Source: Aphanomyces cochlioides
Taxonomy: Eukaryota; Oomycota; Saprolegniomycetes; Saprolegniales; Verrucalvaceae
NCBI GenBank assembly: GCA_019828595.1
Contig: JAHQRK010000006.1
Coordinates: 1,860,001-1,924,000 of the forward strand
Reading direction: 5' to 3'
Length of the DNA stretch: 64,000 bases
The position numbers were made by a program, and so were the translations under genes. Shown one piece after another: positions 51,507 through 62,900 of this stretch. Numbering within the stretch: position 1 is the stretch's first letter; each line of letters starts with the position of its first letter. The notes beneath the pieces were generated by a model. That model did no database searches, had not been told where the DNA came from, and worked only from the letters and a program-made list of their open reading frames with translations.

Positions 51507-54500
51507 ATGATGCCAGCCTCTCTACCCGACAAGATTGGAGCGATTCGAGATGCCGTGAAGCGAAAGAGCGTTGCCTTTTCGGGCATGAAGTCTGTCACGT
51601 CCATGACTAGTAGTTTCTTTGGGCGCTCTACGAGCACGAATTCAGAAACGTCCAATGGAAGTCCGCCAGTGTCGGCTCGCTCGTTGTCCAATTCGATAGA
51701 CTTTGATGACGAAGATCTCACGTCGCCGCAGAATCGATTGTCCAGACATGGATCTATGGATCGCCATTCTGGATCGATGGTGAAGATTGAAAAGCCCATG
51801 ACGCTTGTCGGCTCGTCGTCGTACGTTGAACCGCCAGAGCCATACCTGCCTGCTGGAGGACTTCTGGAATCTGCCACAAAGAATGTACAAGCAAAGATGA
51901 TAGAGATGCTTGATATTTACCACGATTCAAGTCCATGTGAGGACAAATCTGTTGAGTGCAGTGTCTTCCTCTCGCGCAATGTTGCCCAAGCTGATCGATT
52001 AGTCATTTTTGTCGGGGATAGTGCTGGATCCCCTGCTGGTATTTGGAGCTCCAAGCTATGTGTTCGCTCTGGTTCTGAAGGTGCGTCCGGACCCTCATGA
52101 CTTTTATTAAATGTTACATAGGTGGTGGTATCCACCATGGCAGTCTTGGCTCCATGCTTCCATATCTCCTTCGTGCTCGTGACGATTTGTTTGGCATCAT
52201 GGTTTACGATGACATTTTCCAAATTCCTGCAGACAACGACACACCCATGGTACTCGTCATGATAAATACCCCTTCATCTGACTATTCTTTAGTTGCAAAT
52301 TGCGATCAACCGCTTCATTACAGGATGGAGAGATCACATCGATACGTCTCAAGCTTCGCATGCTTTTCTAGTTTGTTATGGAGAAGGTGGCCGTCTGCTT
52401 GTCGAAACTTTGCGCGAACACCTTCCTGAAATGCGTCGATTGTTGAGTGGTATTGCGTTTGTCCAATCGACCCATCGAGTCGACTCCACTGACTCTTACT
52501 TGCTCCGAAAAACGTTGGCGCAATGGGCAGTCAGCTACGTTTCTTCTATGGAACCACAGCTCGCGCGACTAAAGCACAAAGAGGTACAAGACGTCTCGAT
52601 GGCAAGCAAACTAACGAAATTATCTAGCACGAAGCTGGTTGCATCGTCTTGAGTGCAGGATATGAAGGATCGGACGTCGAAGTACTTCAGTCTGTGTTAC
52701 ACTCTGTCTTCTCAGGTTTATTTGTAAAGAATTGACCAATCTCACATTGAAAACAGCATTTCGAGCCCGCTATGCTGGTTTCCGTACATCGAGCGTCTCT
52801 GCTGGTATGGAAAAGCATTGCTACATTTGCAAACAAGCATTCAACATGCGCCGATGGCGTCGCCACTGCCGCACATGCCAAATGCCCGGTGAGTTATTTC
52901 ATTTGTTCTGTCGTGACGGCGTCTATTAGTCTGTGAAAAATGCAGTTCGATGGAAACGACCAAGTTAGAAGGCAGTGTCCGATTGTGCCTAACGTGCCGA
53001 ACACTACCGAGTCTTGTTTCCTGGTCACGTCCACGCGCAGTGCGTCTAGGTGAAAAGGAATCTGTCTATTCTGACAGCACAATACCTGGCAAAATGAGCG
53101 TCAGTGACTTTGAAATGGTCTCTGTAATCGGAAAAGGTGCTTGTGGCACTGTCCTACTCGTGCAAAAGAAGGACAATTTGAAACTCTACGCCATGAAAGT
53201 GCTCAAGAAAGACTGGGTCATGAATAAAGATTTGGTGACTCAAACCATGGCTGAGCGTCGCATCCTCCAAGAAGCCAACCACCCCTACATTGTACAGCTC
53301 CGTTTTGCATTCCAGAACAACGACAAGCTATACATGGTGATGGATTATTACAGCGGTGGGTCCCTCCGACAAGTTTTGCGTCGCCGAGGTCGATTTAGCA
53401 TTAAACGCGCTCGTTTTTACCTTGCCGAGATTTTGCTGGCTATCGCGCACTTGCATGCATCCAATATTTTGTACCGTGACTTGAAATTGGAAAACATCGT
53501 GCTCACGGCCGATGGCAATGTGGCATGTACTGACTTTGGGCTCTCGAAAGAGGAAGTGGACAAGGAAACCGGTCGTGCTTCTTCCTTTGTGGGAACGTGC
53601 GAGTATTTAGCCCCTGAAATCATCTTGAAACAACCTTATGGCACTGCGGTCGATTGGTGGGCGTTTGGTATCTTGATGTACGAAATGATCCAAGGCGACT
53701 CACCCTTCCGCCATCAAAACCCTGCCGTGTTGTTTGAAAAGATTTTGAGCGATGAACCCGTCTTCTCGGAACGATTTACCCCTGAGGCAAAGGATTTGGT
53801 ATACATTTTTTCCACATTCTTCGTGAATTCACACCTGGCTAGGTGACGAGATTGCTCGACAAGGATGCCTCCACTCGTCTTGGCTCTGGCCCTACTGGCG
53901 CTGACGAAATTAAAGCGCACCCATTTTTCAATGAAGTGGATTGGACTGGTCTCTTGGCCCAAACAGTCGAAGTTCCTCGACCTCCCCATCGCCAGGAAGA
54001 TGTGACTCCTGAAAGTTGCTTAAGGTACAGGAGGATTCAACTGGGTAATAATTCTGAATACGTTTGTTTAGCCGAGCGATTGCGAAGACACGAGAGGCCC
54101 GCGAAGAATTAATGCCTGATTCTCCTGTCCACATGCCAAACTCCCCCAGCGCCGCGCGATCCAAGCACTTTGATCGCTTTTCCTATGCTGGTGGTGATGT
54201 CGCCGCTGAAGTGAAAGAATTCCAAAAATCTCTAAATACTGCCGCTCCGAATGGCAGCGTAATTGTTGAAGAGGAGGAAGATGGCCCTCAAACCCCGCAA
54301 GAAATAGAAGAAGATATGCCAGAAGAACCTCTCACGCCAAAGAACGAACCCACCGATGCGCGTGAGCTATCTGAAACACCGACGAACACAAGTTCCGAAG
54401 CCCCACGAACCCCTGTGAATGAATCGACGCCCCGAGATAATGGCCAACCCACCCATTATGGTGACTTTGATGACGACGAAGATGATGATGACGACGACGA

Positions 54501-54561
54501 TGAATCCTTTGAAGAATACGTCCCCAAGCCGGTTGAAAAGCCAAAGACGATTGAATTGTAG
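51507..54561 (+). CDS. ARB2-like - FYVE-type finger - AGC protein kinase fusion
   Basis: Eight exons (51,507-52,080, 52,122-52,249, 52,293-52,583, 52,628-52,715, 52,757-52,888, 52,930-53,798, 53,843-54,024, 54,072-54,561) give 917 residues in phase. Residues ~190-360 resemble the ARB2/FAM172 alpha-beta fold (HHGSLGSMLPYLL, ASHAFLVCYGEGGRLLVETL). Residues ~382-425 are an eight-Cys FYVE-like finger (CYICKQAF, RRWRRHCRTC, CEKC, CLTC). Residues ~463-735 are an AGC kinase with GKGACGTVLLV, YAMKVLKKDW, LYRDLKLENIVL, DFGLSKEE, and SFVGTCEYLAPEI. The tail is acidic with TP repeats and no clear hydrophobic motif. The finger suggests recruitment to PI3P endosomes; activity is expected because all catalytic residues are present. 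The substrate is unknown. Confidence 0.85.
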
Positions 54562-55844
54562 GATTGGTATGAATGTATTCTCGCTCATTTTGACTTGATT
54601 GTTGAGTTATCTATTCCTACCCCGACTGTGCGTCTCGCGATGCAACAATCCGTATCCATGTCTATGCCACAGATGCGGATGGCGCATCGAGGAGATCTCT
54701 CAACCATCAGCTCGGTCGATGAGCCGTCTCATTCTCTGTTGGATGCTCAAGTAGCAAATTGTAGGTGTAGGTACTCATTTTCAATGGTAGAGAATGAGCG
54801 AGGGTTCCATATGCAGCGCCTTCCCACTCCGTATCCCCAAATAATCCATGGCACTTGATACAAACTGGCTTGTGGGTTTCGTTATCTCTTGGTCCTGCTG
54901 TGTGCACGCAATTGACTTGAACGTTACCAGTAAAGACTGCACGGTCGAATCAGTCAGTGCAGAGGCGATATCGACTTCATTAAAGTCTTTGATGGATTCT
55001 CCCCCGATGCGAGAAGTATTTTGTCATCCAGGGCTGGGTCTAAAGTCATTAGAGAGCTCCCACTCTCGCGAGCATCGCAGTAGAGTGACGTTGGGAATGT
55101 TGGCGTGACGTAATGGTACTGGCTTCCGAGAAATGGGAGATGCGGGAAATCAACAATTTAAAAAAATACGTCTTTATTTTAAAAAAAATATTGCTCAAAA
55201 CTTTTTTTAAATTACATGATTGTTGGTGTATACAACATTTACAAAAGTTTCTTTAAGTTCCAAAATCTCTGACTTGTCGCTTAAAAAACTAACCAAGACA
55301 TTTCCCATTGCGATTACTTTTCGTTGAAACTTATAGCTATAAGTACAGTCTACAGCTGAGAACAATGAAATCCAGGATTGAAATGGTTTGAATATGTTTT
55401 TTTTAATGTAAAGTTAAAAGAAACTTCTAAAAACTCCGACTTTGACGTTGAAAAAACCAAACAAGACATGACAAAAGTTGATGTTTCTCGACTGATATCC
55501 TCATGAAGTATTCCTAAGTACCTTGTCCTAAAATATCAAGCTTTGAATCGTTTGGGAAGTGAGGTTTTTTTAGGTCGTTTTGCAAGTTTCTTTTTAGATT
55601 ATATAATCCTAGAACCCTCTAAAAGAATCTCGAAGAAACTTTTTTTAAATTTTGGGAATATTTTTTAAATTATTGATAGTTTTATTAAAAGTCGTGAATT
55701 CCCGCATCTCCCCGCAAGAGAAATGCTAAGATTTGATTGGCTAAAATTCAAAAGTGATGGAATTTCAACCAATTAAATTTCTTCTAACCGATTCACTGGC
55801 ACACACTCGAATGAGAACAAACCCATTTTCTCTCCTTCGTTCGT
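54562..55844. other. Gap between kinase and cyclin genes, no confident gene
   Basis: Two modest plus-strand frames (54,595-54,858 and 54,848-55,108) overlap, match nothing, and could be exons of a small gene, or non-coding. 55,140-55,700 is very AT-rich with repeated ACTTTTTTTAAAT-type runs. A CCAAT box (GATTGGCT) lies near 55,734 before the cyclin gene. Confidence 0.4.
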
Positions 55845-57323
55845 GTGTCGGTAGGTCGAGCAGCCGGGAAAGTAGCGGCCAGTCGACGAGACTCTCTTTG
55901 TCCATTGCTCATGGGAGACGTGATGAAGAACCACCAGGTGCCAAACAATGCAGCAGTCGAGTGGAAAGTGGCGCATGACCCGCGGTCAGGACGTCCATAT
56001 TACTATCACCCGGTTACGCGAGAAACAACGTGGAAAAAGCCCGCTTCGCTTGTCAAGAAAGAAAAGGATGCAGCGCGTCAATTCTTTCGAATGATGGAGA
56101 AAAACATCAAGAGCAAGTTGCTGCGCATTCCGGCAGAAAAAGAGCCCACGCCGTCGGAGGAACAATCAACGACTCCACCCCCAGTGACGGCAACTCCAGG
56201 TCGTCCGCCGAAAATGTCGGCCCAGCCACGCTTGTTTCGAACCCTCTCTGCCAAAGAGGATATGTTCGATGCAGCTATGAATTCAACTCCTCGATCGACG
56301 ACTTCGGCTCGGACTGAAATGCCTTCGCCGATCGCAGAAGATCTCATGTCGCTCGATTCGTCCTACTATGCCAGCCGTCAATCTGATCTCGGCTTGCCAA
56401 CGAAGGCCGCCTCATTTCAGACGACGTCGTGGTCTGTGCCGCCTCAGCCTCAACGTATGCGTTCCAACAGCACCAATTCCATCTTCGTCCGTATGGGTAC
56501 GATGAACAAACCAGACCAGACGAGCACCTTCTTCTGCGTTGCTACCGTCCTGCATGAGCACATCGTTGAAGCTCAAGCCAATCCTCTTCCTTTGGATCAA
56601 CGTTTTGCTGGCTTCCAATCCCCACAGGCATCTTCTTCGGTTATGCCTACTGTAGATGGGATTGTACAGTTCATGACGCAAATCTACCGAACTGCGCAAA
56701 TGGAGAGCGAATGCATCATCATGGGCCTTATCTACGTTGAACGCTTACTCCAAGCCACTGCTGGTAAAGGTCTACAGCTTCGCACCAGCAACTGGGAAGC
56801 CATCGTATTCTGCTCGATGGTCATGGCTTCGAAAGTTTGGGATGATTTGAGCATGTGTAATGCTGACTTTTCCAAGATTTTCCAAGGCCAATTCCCCCTA
56901 CGGCGCATCAATGCGCTGGAGCTTTTGTACCTGTCTGCTGTCGAGTACAATGTCCGTGTGTCGGCAGCGTCGTATGCCAAGTATTACTTCCACCTGCGTT
57001 CGATTTACAAATCGCTCAAGCTCGGCCAGCTGAGCGCATTTGATTCGAACACTCCATTGAACTTGGATGGAGCTCGCAAGATGCAAGTCATCTCTGAAGA
57101 CTACGAAGAGCGTCTTAAGTTGCTTCCGCCCCCTTTACGCCGCCGCAGTCGCACCATCTCAAGCCAAGTGCTCTCGGATCGCATTGTCGACGAAGAGTAT
57201 CGCTACTCGGACTTGACTGCGCCCCCTGCAAGCTTGGAACAATTGGTGCACATGGAGGTGAAAAGTGCCGGAGGGGCGAGCCCCTACAAGTTCACGGGAT
57301 GGAGCAAACGCCATTCCGAATAG
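55845..57323 (+). CDS. Cyclin Y-like protein with N-terminal WW domain
   Basis: This is a single-exon gene of 492 codons. The start could be the internal Met of MGDVMKNHQVPNN at 55,911. Residues ~38-68 are a WW domain (EWKVAHDPRSGRPYYYHPVT then RETTWKKPA) with both signature Trp. A Ser/Thr/Pro-rich linker follows. Residues ~270-400 are a cyclin box of the cyclin Y/PHO80-like type: IVQFMTQIYRTAQMESECII, GLIYVERLLQ, NWEAIVFCSMVMASKVWDDL, INALELLYLSAVEYNVRVSA, YAKYYFHLRS. Cyclin Y partners PCTAIRE/CDK14-type kinases at the membrane. The WW domain would add Pro-rich ligand binding. It ends 58 nt from the convergent NEK kinase gene. Confidence 0.85.
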   Translation: MSVGRAAGKVAASRRDSLCPLLMGDVMKNHQVPNNAAVEWKVAHDPRSGRPYYYHPVTRETTWKKPASLVKKEKDAARQFFRMMEKNIKSKLLRIPAEKEPTPSEEQSTTPPPVTATPGRPPKMSAQPRLFRTLSAKEDMFDAAMNSTPRSTTSARTEMPSPIAEDLMSLDSSYYASRQSDLGLPTKAASFQTTSWSVPPQPQRMRSNSTNSIFVRMGTMNKPDQTSTFFCVATVLHEHIVEAQANPLPLDQRFAGFQSPQASSSVMPTVDGIVQFMTQIYRTAQMESECIIMGLIYVERLLQATAGKGLQLRTSNWEAIVFCSMVMASKVWDDLSMCNADFSKIFQGQFPLRRINALELLYLSAVEYNVRVSAASYAKYYFHLRSIYKSLKLGQLSAFDSNTPLNLDGARKMQVISEDYEERLKLLPPPLRRRSRTISSQVLSDRIVDEEYRYSDLTAPPASLEQLVHMEVKSAGGASPYKFTGWSKRHSE

Positions 57324-57381
57324 CCTGTCATGTTGTCGAAAGTTGTCGTTTGTATTAATGTGAATATAGAGTCGAGAGTCT

Positions 57382-59830
57382 TCACAACGGTTCAATTTTG
57401 ACTTCGTTGCGTGTTACCGCTTGCATATACGCGCACAGCCATCGTGCTTCTTCCATTTGTTCGCTGGTCAGTGCAGGCACTTCAGTTTCTCTCATTTCTT
57501 CCGATTGATCTTCGCCGTGCCAGATCGACTTGAGCGCGTTCTTGAACGCCGAAGTCTGGAGCAAGGCAAGTTGGCTGAGTTGAACATTGTTGCTCATCTT
57601 GTCGCTCTACAACGTATTTGCTGACTTGAGAATCGAGACAGAGAGATTCAAACCTCGTCTTCATCTCCCGCGTCATGTCCATCATCAGCATCGTCATCAT
57701 TATCCTCCACTTCGTCGTTTGCATTTTCCACGATCGATTTCATTTGTAACACCATGCGCTCATACTCAAGGTTGGGCTTTTCAAGCACTGCCAGCTCGTT
57801 GAGCTTATTGTCATCAACAATGCCAAAGGCAGGTACCAACGACCCGTCATCTTCATTAACCGTGCAGCTTTCAGTAGGGCGTGGATCCTCTTTGAACGAT
57901 GGACTCTCGACTGCTCGGACTGGAGATCCAACTAAGTACAACTCGTGACATCTCACGAGGCAAAAGTTGTTAGCGCACCAGTGCTGCTCAGGACAATTGT
58001 ATCTGGGGCGATGATTGCTTCTACCTTGGGCACGGTTGGATGGTTGCAACTAACAGGAGCATTGGCTTTGATTGCCTGGACGAGGATAACAGCGTCCTCA
58101 TCTTGCTTGTTGGCTTTGAGAAGCCTCTTCTTCTCTTTGATATCCTCAGCCATTTTGAGTCTCGCTCGATCGCGCTCAATGTTTCGTGTAGGTGCTGGCG
58201 GTGGCATCACTGGAAGGTCTCGAACAGCTTGCTCATCCAAATGTTGCTGTCTCTTCGCCTGTGCAGGTGGCGATTTCAGAGTGCAGTCATGAACTCTTAA
58301 AGACTCACCTCCGCTTGCAATTCATTTGCTGCGGCTGGTTCTGGCGCTGACTACGCGTCGTCCTGAATTATCAATGACGTCTACACATTTTGTACCTTGG
58401 GTGGCGATTTGTTTCTTGGCGCTGCTGCTGGCCTCTGTGCACTCTTTTTAGAAGAACCACAGCTCTTGTAGATGTATACCTCGTCCCGCTTGTCTGGATC
58501 GATGCCATCTTTTATCCTTGCCTTTTTATCCTGCAGGAGCTTCCGCTGCTTCGCCACTAGAGCTTGAACGCGCTCCTTCTTGGCTGCCATAGCATCTACC
58601 CGCTGCTTCATTGCAGCAGTTGGAGCTGCGTAGCCTCGCACCACAGGCTGTCTCTCCTACAAAGATCGGTCTCCTTGTATATTCGCGTGTTAATTACTTT
58701 AACAACGGGATGAACGATAGCAATAGGAGGCGGGGGAGGTGGCGGCTGTTTCATGGCTCGAGGACTTGTTATCGCTTTGGCTTTCCTGAATAGATGTTGT
58801 CCATGGAGCACTGTATGAGCAAGCTCGTTTTGCATCTCTCGCGCGGAGAGGAACGTCTGATGTCAACACCAAATTCACAAGCAAATGCCTGTTTTATCGT
58901 ACCTGGATACGGTCACGAAGGAGTGGCAGCTTCAAGATGGCATTGACACTCGGTCGGTCGCGTGGTGTCTTGGCCAACATATCCATCACAAGTTTCTTGA
59001 GCGCTGGCGTGCAAGCCTCAAGACGACTGGAATCGTACGTGCCGTACGCTATGTTTTGAAAAAGTTGTTTTTGATTTCTACAGCATCAAGAAAGGATCAT
59101 CCTCGGATCCAAACGCCATACCGGCCATCAAATGCGTGCGTTTGAGTAATCATTTCGTACAAGACGCAGCCGAGGCTCCACACATCCGTCTTGTGATTGT
59201 ATTTGAGCCCATGGCAAATTTCAGGCGAAGTATAATAGCTACAACCGTGTCGTTAGTCAAAATGTGTGCTCATTTAGCTTACGGTGTACCCGTTTGGGTG
59301 TCAGCGCAAGCCATCGTGTTGCTCAAAACTTTGGCAACACCAAAGTCACCAAGCTTAACCACGCGGGATTGCATGAGAAAGATATTCTCGGGCTTGATGT
59401 CGCGATGAAGAATTTTGCGGTCATGGACATGCTTCAACGCGAGGCAAATTTGAACGAGAAGGTCCAAGATTTGGTTTTCACTCATGCGGTGCCCTGTCGT
59501 GTAGTTGGAAAGCATTTATTGTGAGTGATTTGTACCTGTCGTAATGTATTGCTTGAGCAAACGACGTAAATCTCCGCCATCAGCGTACTCAGTGACGATA
59601 CACAAGACGCGATTGTTGGAAATTGTAAAGTGCTCTTTACAAGCAATGATATTGGGATGATCCAATGCTGCAAGAAGGCGAGCTTCGCGAAGAGCTGCCT
59701 TTTGATCTCGAGGATCAATTTGGATCTCTTTGATAACGAACCGCTTGGACGAATCCCCTCGCTTCGCAACAAGGTACGCCGCGCCAAAACTGCCCTTCCC
59801 AATGCGCTCGAGTTTCTTGTACTTGTCCAT
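57382..59830 (-). CDS. NEK-family protein kinase with coiled-coil tail
   Basis: The start is [20 protein letters not shown] at 59,830, which is also how NEK1 and NEK5 begin. Exons split by ~45-nt introns carry the P-loop, Lys in [26 protein letters not shown] HRD ([19 protein letters not shown]), [40 protein letters not shown] and [21 protein letters not shown] Pro-rich stretch follows ([17 protein letters not shown]), then basic coiled coils ([40 protein letters not shown]). The last segments are an acidic Asp run and a final helix ending NEVKIEPL at 57,382. NEK1/5-type kinases act at centrosomes, cilia and in the DNA damage response. Not all middle junctions were checked. Confidence 0.8.
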
Positions 59831-59905
59831 GGCTCTTTGACAATGAAACTGCAGCAGTTCCACACCTTGTAACCGTTTAAAAGTACACATTGCCCGTGCA
59901 ATTTC
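59831..59905. promoter_or_regulatory. 75-bp divergent promoter region
   Basis: Only 75 bp lie between the start codons of the NEK kinase (-) and the LRR-WW gene (+). A shared bidirectional promoter is inferred from spacing; no specific box was identified. Confidence 0.4.
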
Positions 59906-62900
59906 ATGACCAAGGAGATTGAGGATCCTACCATTCGTTCAAATGTATTTCCTCGGTCCCAGCTTCAGGGAGATGGATTACTCTACGTGCCCAAAGACGA
60001 GAACGCTACAAAACGACCCAAGCCTGCCCCTATCGTCAATATTCACAAGGAGTACGCAGTTACTCATAGTTATGAGAAGACTCGTCAAACGATCAAAGAA
60101 ATCATCACACAACACAAAGCTAAAGCTCTTTCAAATCAAGAACGATATGTGCGTGAGCAAGAGGCTGAAAAGTATAAAACTACTTTTCTCGAGACGAGGT
60201 AGCCTGCCCTCTAATACCAAAGTTGATTCCCTTGATGTAGATTGGCGACGACCGGCGTACCGACGCTTAACACAATTTCTGTCGTGATGGAGAGACGTAG
60301 AGCTCAAGGAGAATCTCAAATGAAAGGCTTAACCAGTGATACACCCACGCAAGCTGAATCGATCGAAATGGCTTTGCAGCGAAGTTATGGCAGCGGTAAA
60401 TTGGATATCAAATCACTAGCAATTGACGAGCTCCCGGATGCCATCTCGTCGACATTCATCTTGCAAATGGCACGATTCATAACCGAGGTTAACGTAAGTC
60501 GAAACGAATTTCGAGAACTGTCGAGACAATTTTGTGATGCATTCCCTGGTTGTCATACTCTGAACGCCAGTGAAAACAACATTATGTCACTCGCACCCGA
60601 GATTTCACGGTGGACCAACTTATCTTCCCTTATTCTGGACTACAACCGCCTGGACGCTCTGCCTGATATCCTGCCGTCAACACTGACAAACCTTTCAGCA
60701 GCACGAAATAGAATCTCATCTTTACCGTACATGTATCGATTAGCAGCTCTGACAGCCGTGGATATTTCCAATAATCAACTTGTGACGTTGCCAAACGCAA
60801 TGTATGAACTCAAGTTGATTCGGTCGTTCAACTGCTCCCGAAACAAATTAATATCTGCAGTGTTGCTGCCATTACCGTCATTCAAGTCACGAAATGCAAA
60901 ATTCTCAAGAGATAAAACTATTGATGACGATGATATCGACAAACCTGGACACCGAGCAAGAGACTGGACTCAAACAATTGACCCATTCACTAAACAACCT
61001 GTTTACTACAACCATGTTAATTGTGAAACCACTCGTGTTCGACCTGCCGTCTTGGGCAAAGACTCTGCGACGACTCTGCCTCAAATACCTAAATTGCATC
61101 TTCCGACTGCAATCGCTGAGCCGACCGTCGACAGAGTGCAACAAGCGAAGGAGTTTCCTGGAGGTTGGGAAATTATATTTGGCATTCCTACTCGGTTCAT
61201 CAATCATGCTACTGGAGAAATGCTAGCAAGGTAGAGCGATATTATATCGCCGAAATGATATGCAATTTGGTAGAATTCCACAAGAGCTAGATCGATATGA
61301 TTCTTTCATTTATATGAAAAAGTTGAATCTGTCAGGCAATCAAATTCAAGAATTGCCAACATCAATGGTACTTACTGAATATGCACATACATGAATCTAA
61401 CTCGGCCGTGCCTTCAGGGAGAATTGTATCAGTTGGACACGCTCGAAATCGAACATAATCAATTGGTCACATTGCCTGACGCAATAGGGAACCTCAAAAG
61501 CCTGACTGTCCTTCGACTGGGCTCAAATTACTTGACGAGCTTGCCGAAGCAGTTTTCCCTTCTTCCTAAACTAAAAGAGTAGGTTTATCTTGAATATGTA
61601 TTCTAATATTGGCTCCATGGAGGCTTGATGTAAAGCTAAATCGCTTGGCGCAATTACCCGATGATATCGGCAATATGACTACACTTACTCATATCGATGC
61701 AAGTAGCAACTCATTGATCTCAGTGCCACCCTCAGTCTTGCTCTTGAGAAATTTGACTGCATTCAATTTGGTTGGCAACCCCAACTTAAAAATTCCATCT
61801 GCTTCTAGCCAAAAGAATGGCTTGCAAGCAGTCTTTTGGGAAATTAAAAATCAAATCCACATGTACGCTACAATTCTGCGTATTATATAAGTGGTGATAC
61901 GGATTAGCGATGCAAAAGGAATGCCTCCTGAGCCCATTCAAGTCACAAATGGAATTGCAGACGAGTGCGTTGTACGTTCAACATTGTTTTTAAGCGTCCT
62001 CAATGATGGCCCACGTAGACTACCGATATCCACGTCCATAAGCGCTTTCTGGAACTTGTTGAGACTGCGAAGTCTTCCCACGTTCTAGACTTTCACTGGA
62101 GAAATCTATCAGAAATACCCTATCAACTGTATGACTTGGCCCAATTAATTGTAAGACACCAATCGTTGATCTATCGATTTATTGTCATGTCAACAGGAGC
62201 TTCGTTTAACTGGACATTGTTTGGGTAGTGTGCCCATTGATATTGCTCGTCTAACTTGTCTGCGGGTGCTAACATTGCGCAAAAACCAGCTGAAAGAATT
62301 CCCATCAGAGTGTATAATACCTTCGTGCCCATGGGAAGAATTAGATTGCGAAAATAATCAACTGAGCACATTGCCACACAGCCTGAAGTACTGCTCAAAG
62401 TTGCGAGTTTTACGAATGGGATGCAATGTCCTGGAGTCTCTTCCGCCTGAAATAGGATCTCTTCATCAGCTCGAGCACTGTTTAGTTCCTCACAATCACT
62501 TGCGAGTCCTGCCAGATTCACTTGCCCACGTAGAGGGTATGAAAATATTGGATGTCTCGAACAACTCAATCGAGAATTTCAATAATTTTGACTTTGCTTC
62601 GTTAAAGAGTTTGGTGGACTTCCGGGCAAACTTAAATCTCTTGTCTGATTTACCAGAATCAATTGGTCAATCTAACCTTCTTGACTTGGCTCTGTAAGTG
62701 ACTTGACGCTGGCTTGAGTTAACATTTATTGCAGATCAGGAAATCAATTCAATGTTTATCCGATCGCAGCCACAAGGTTCAAATGTATTCAGCGCATTTG
62801 GATGCAGGCGAACAAGTTAGCTGAGCTCCCCGTCGAATTTGGGAATCTACGAACCCTTCAAGTCGCAGAGTTCGAAGGCAACCCACTTCGCTCTCCACCT

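Noticed and set aside
54595..55108. Two overlapping plus-strand ORFs after the kinase gene
   Set aside because: No family resemblance, no convincing splice join, and equally long frames on the other strand.
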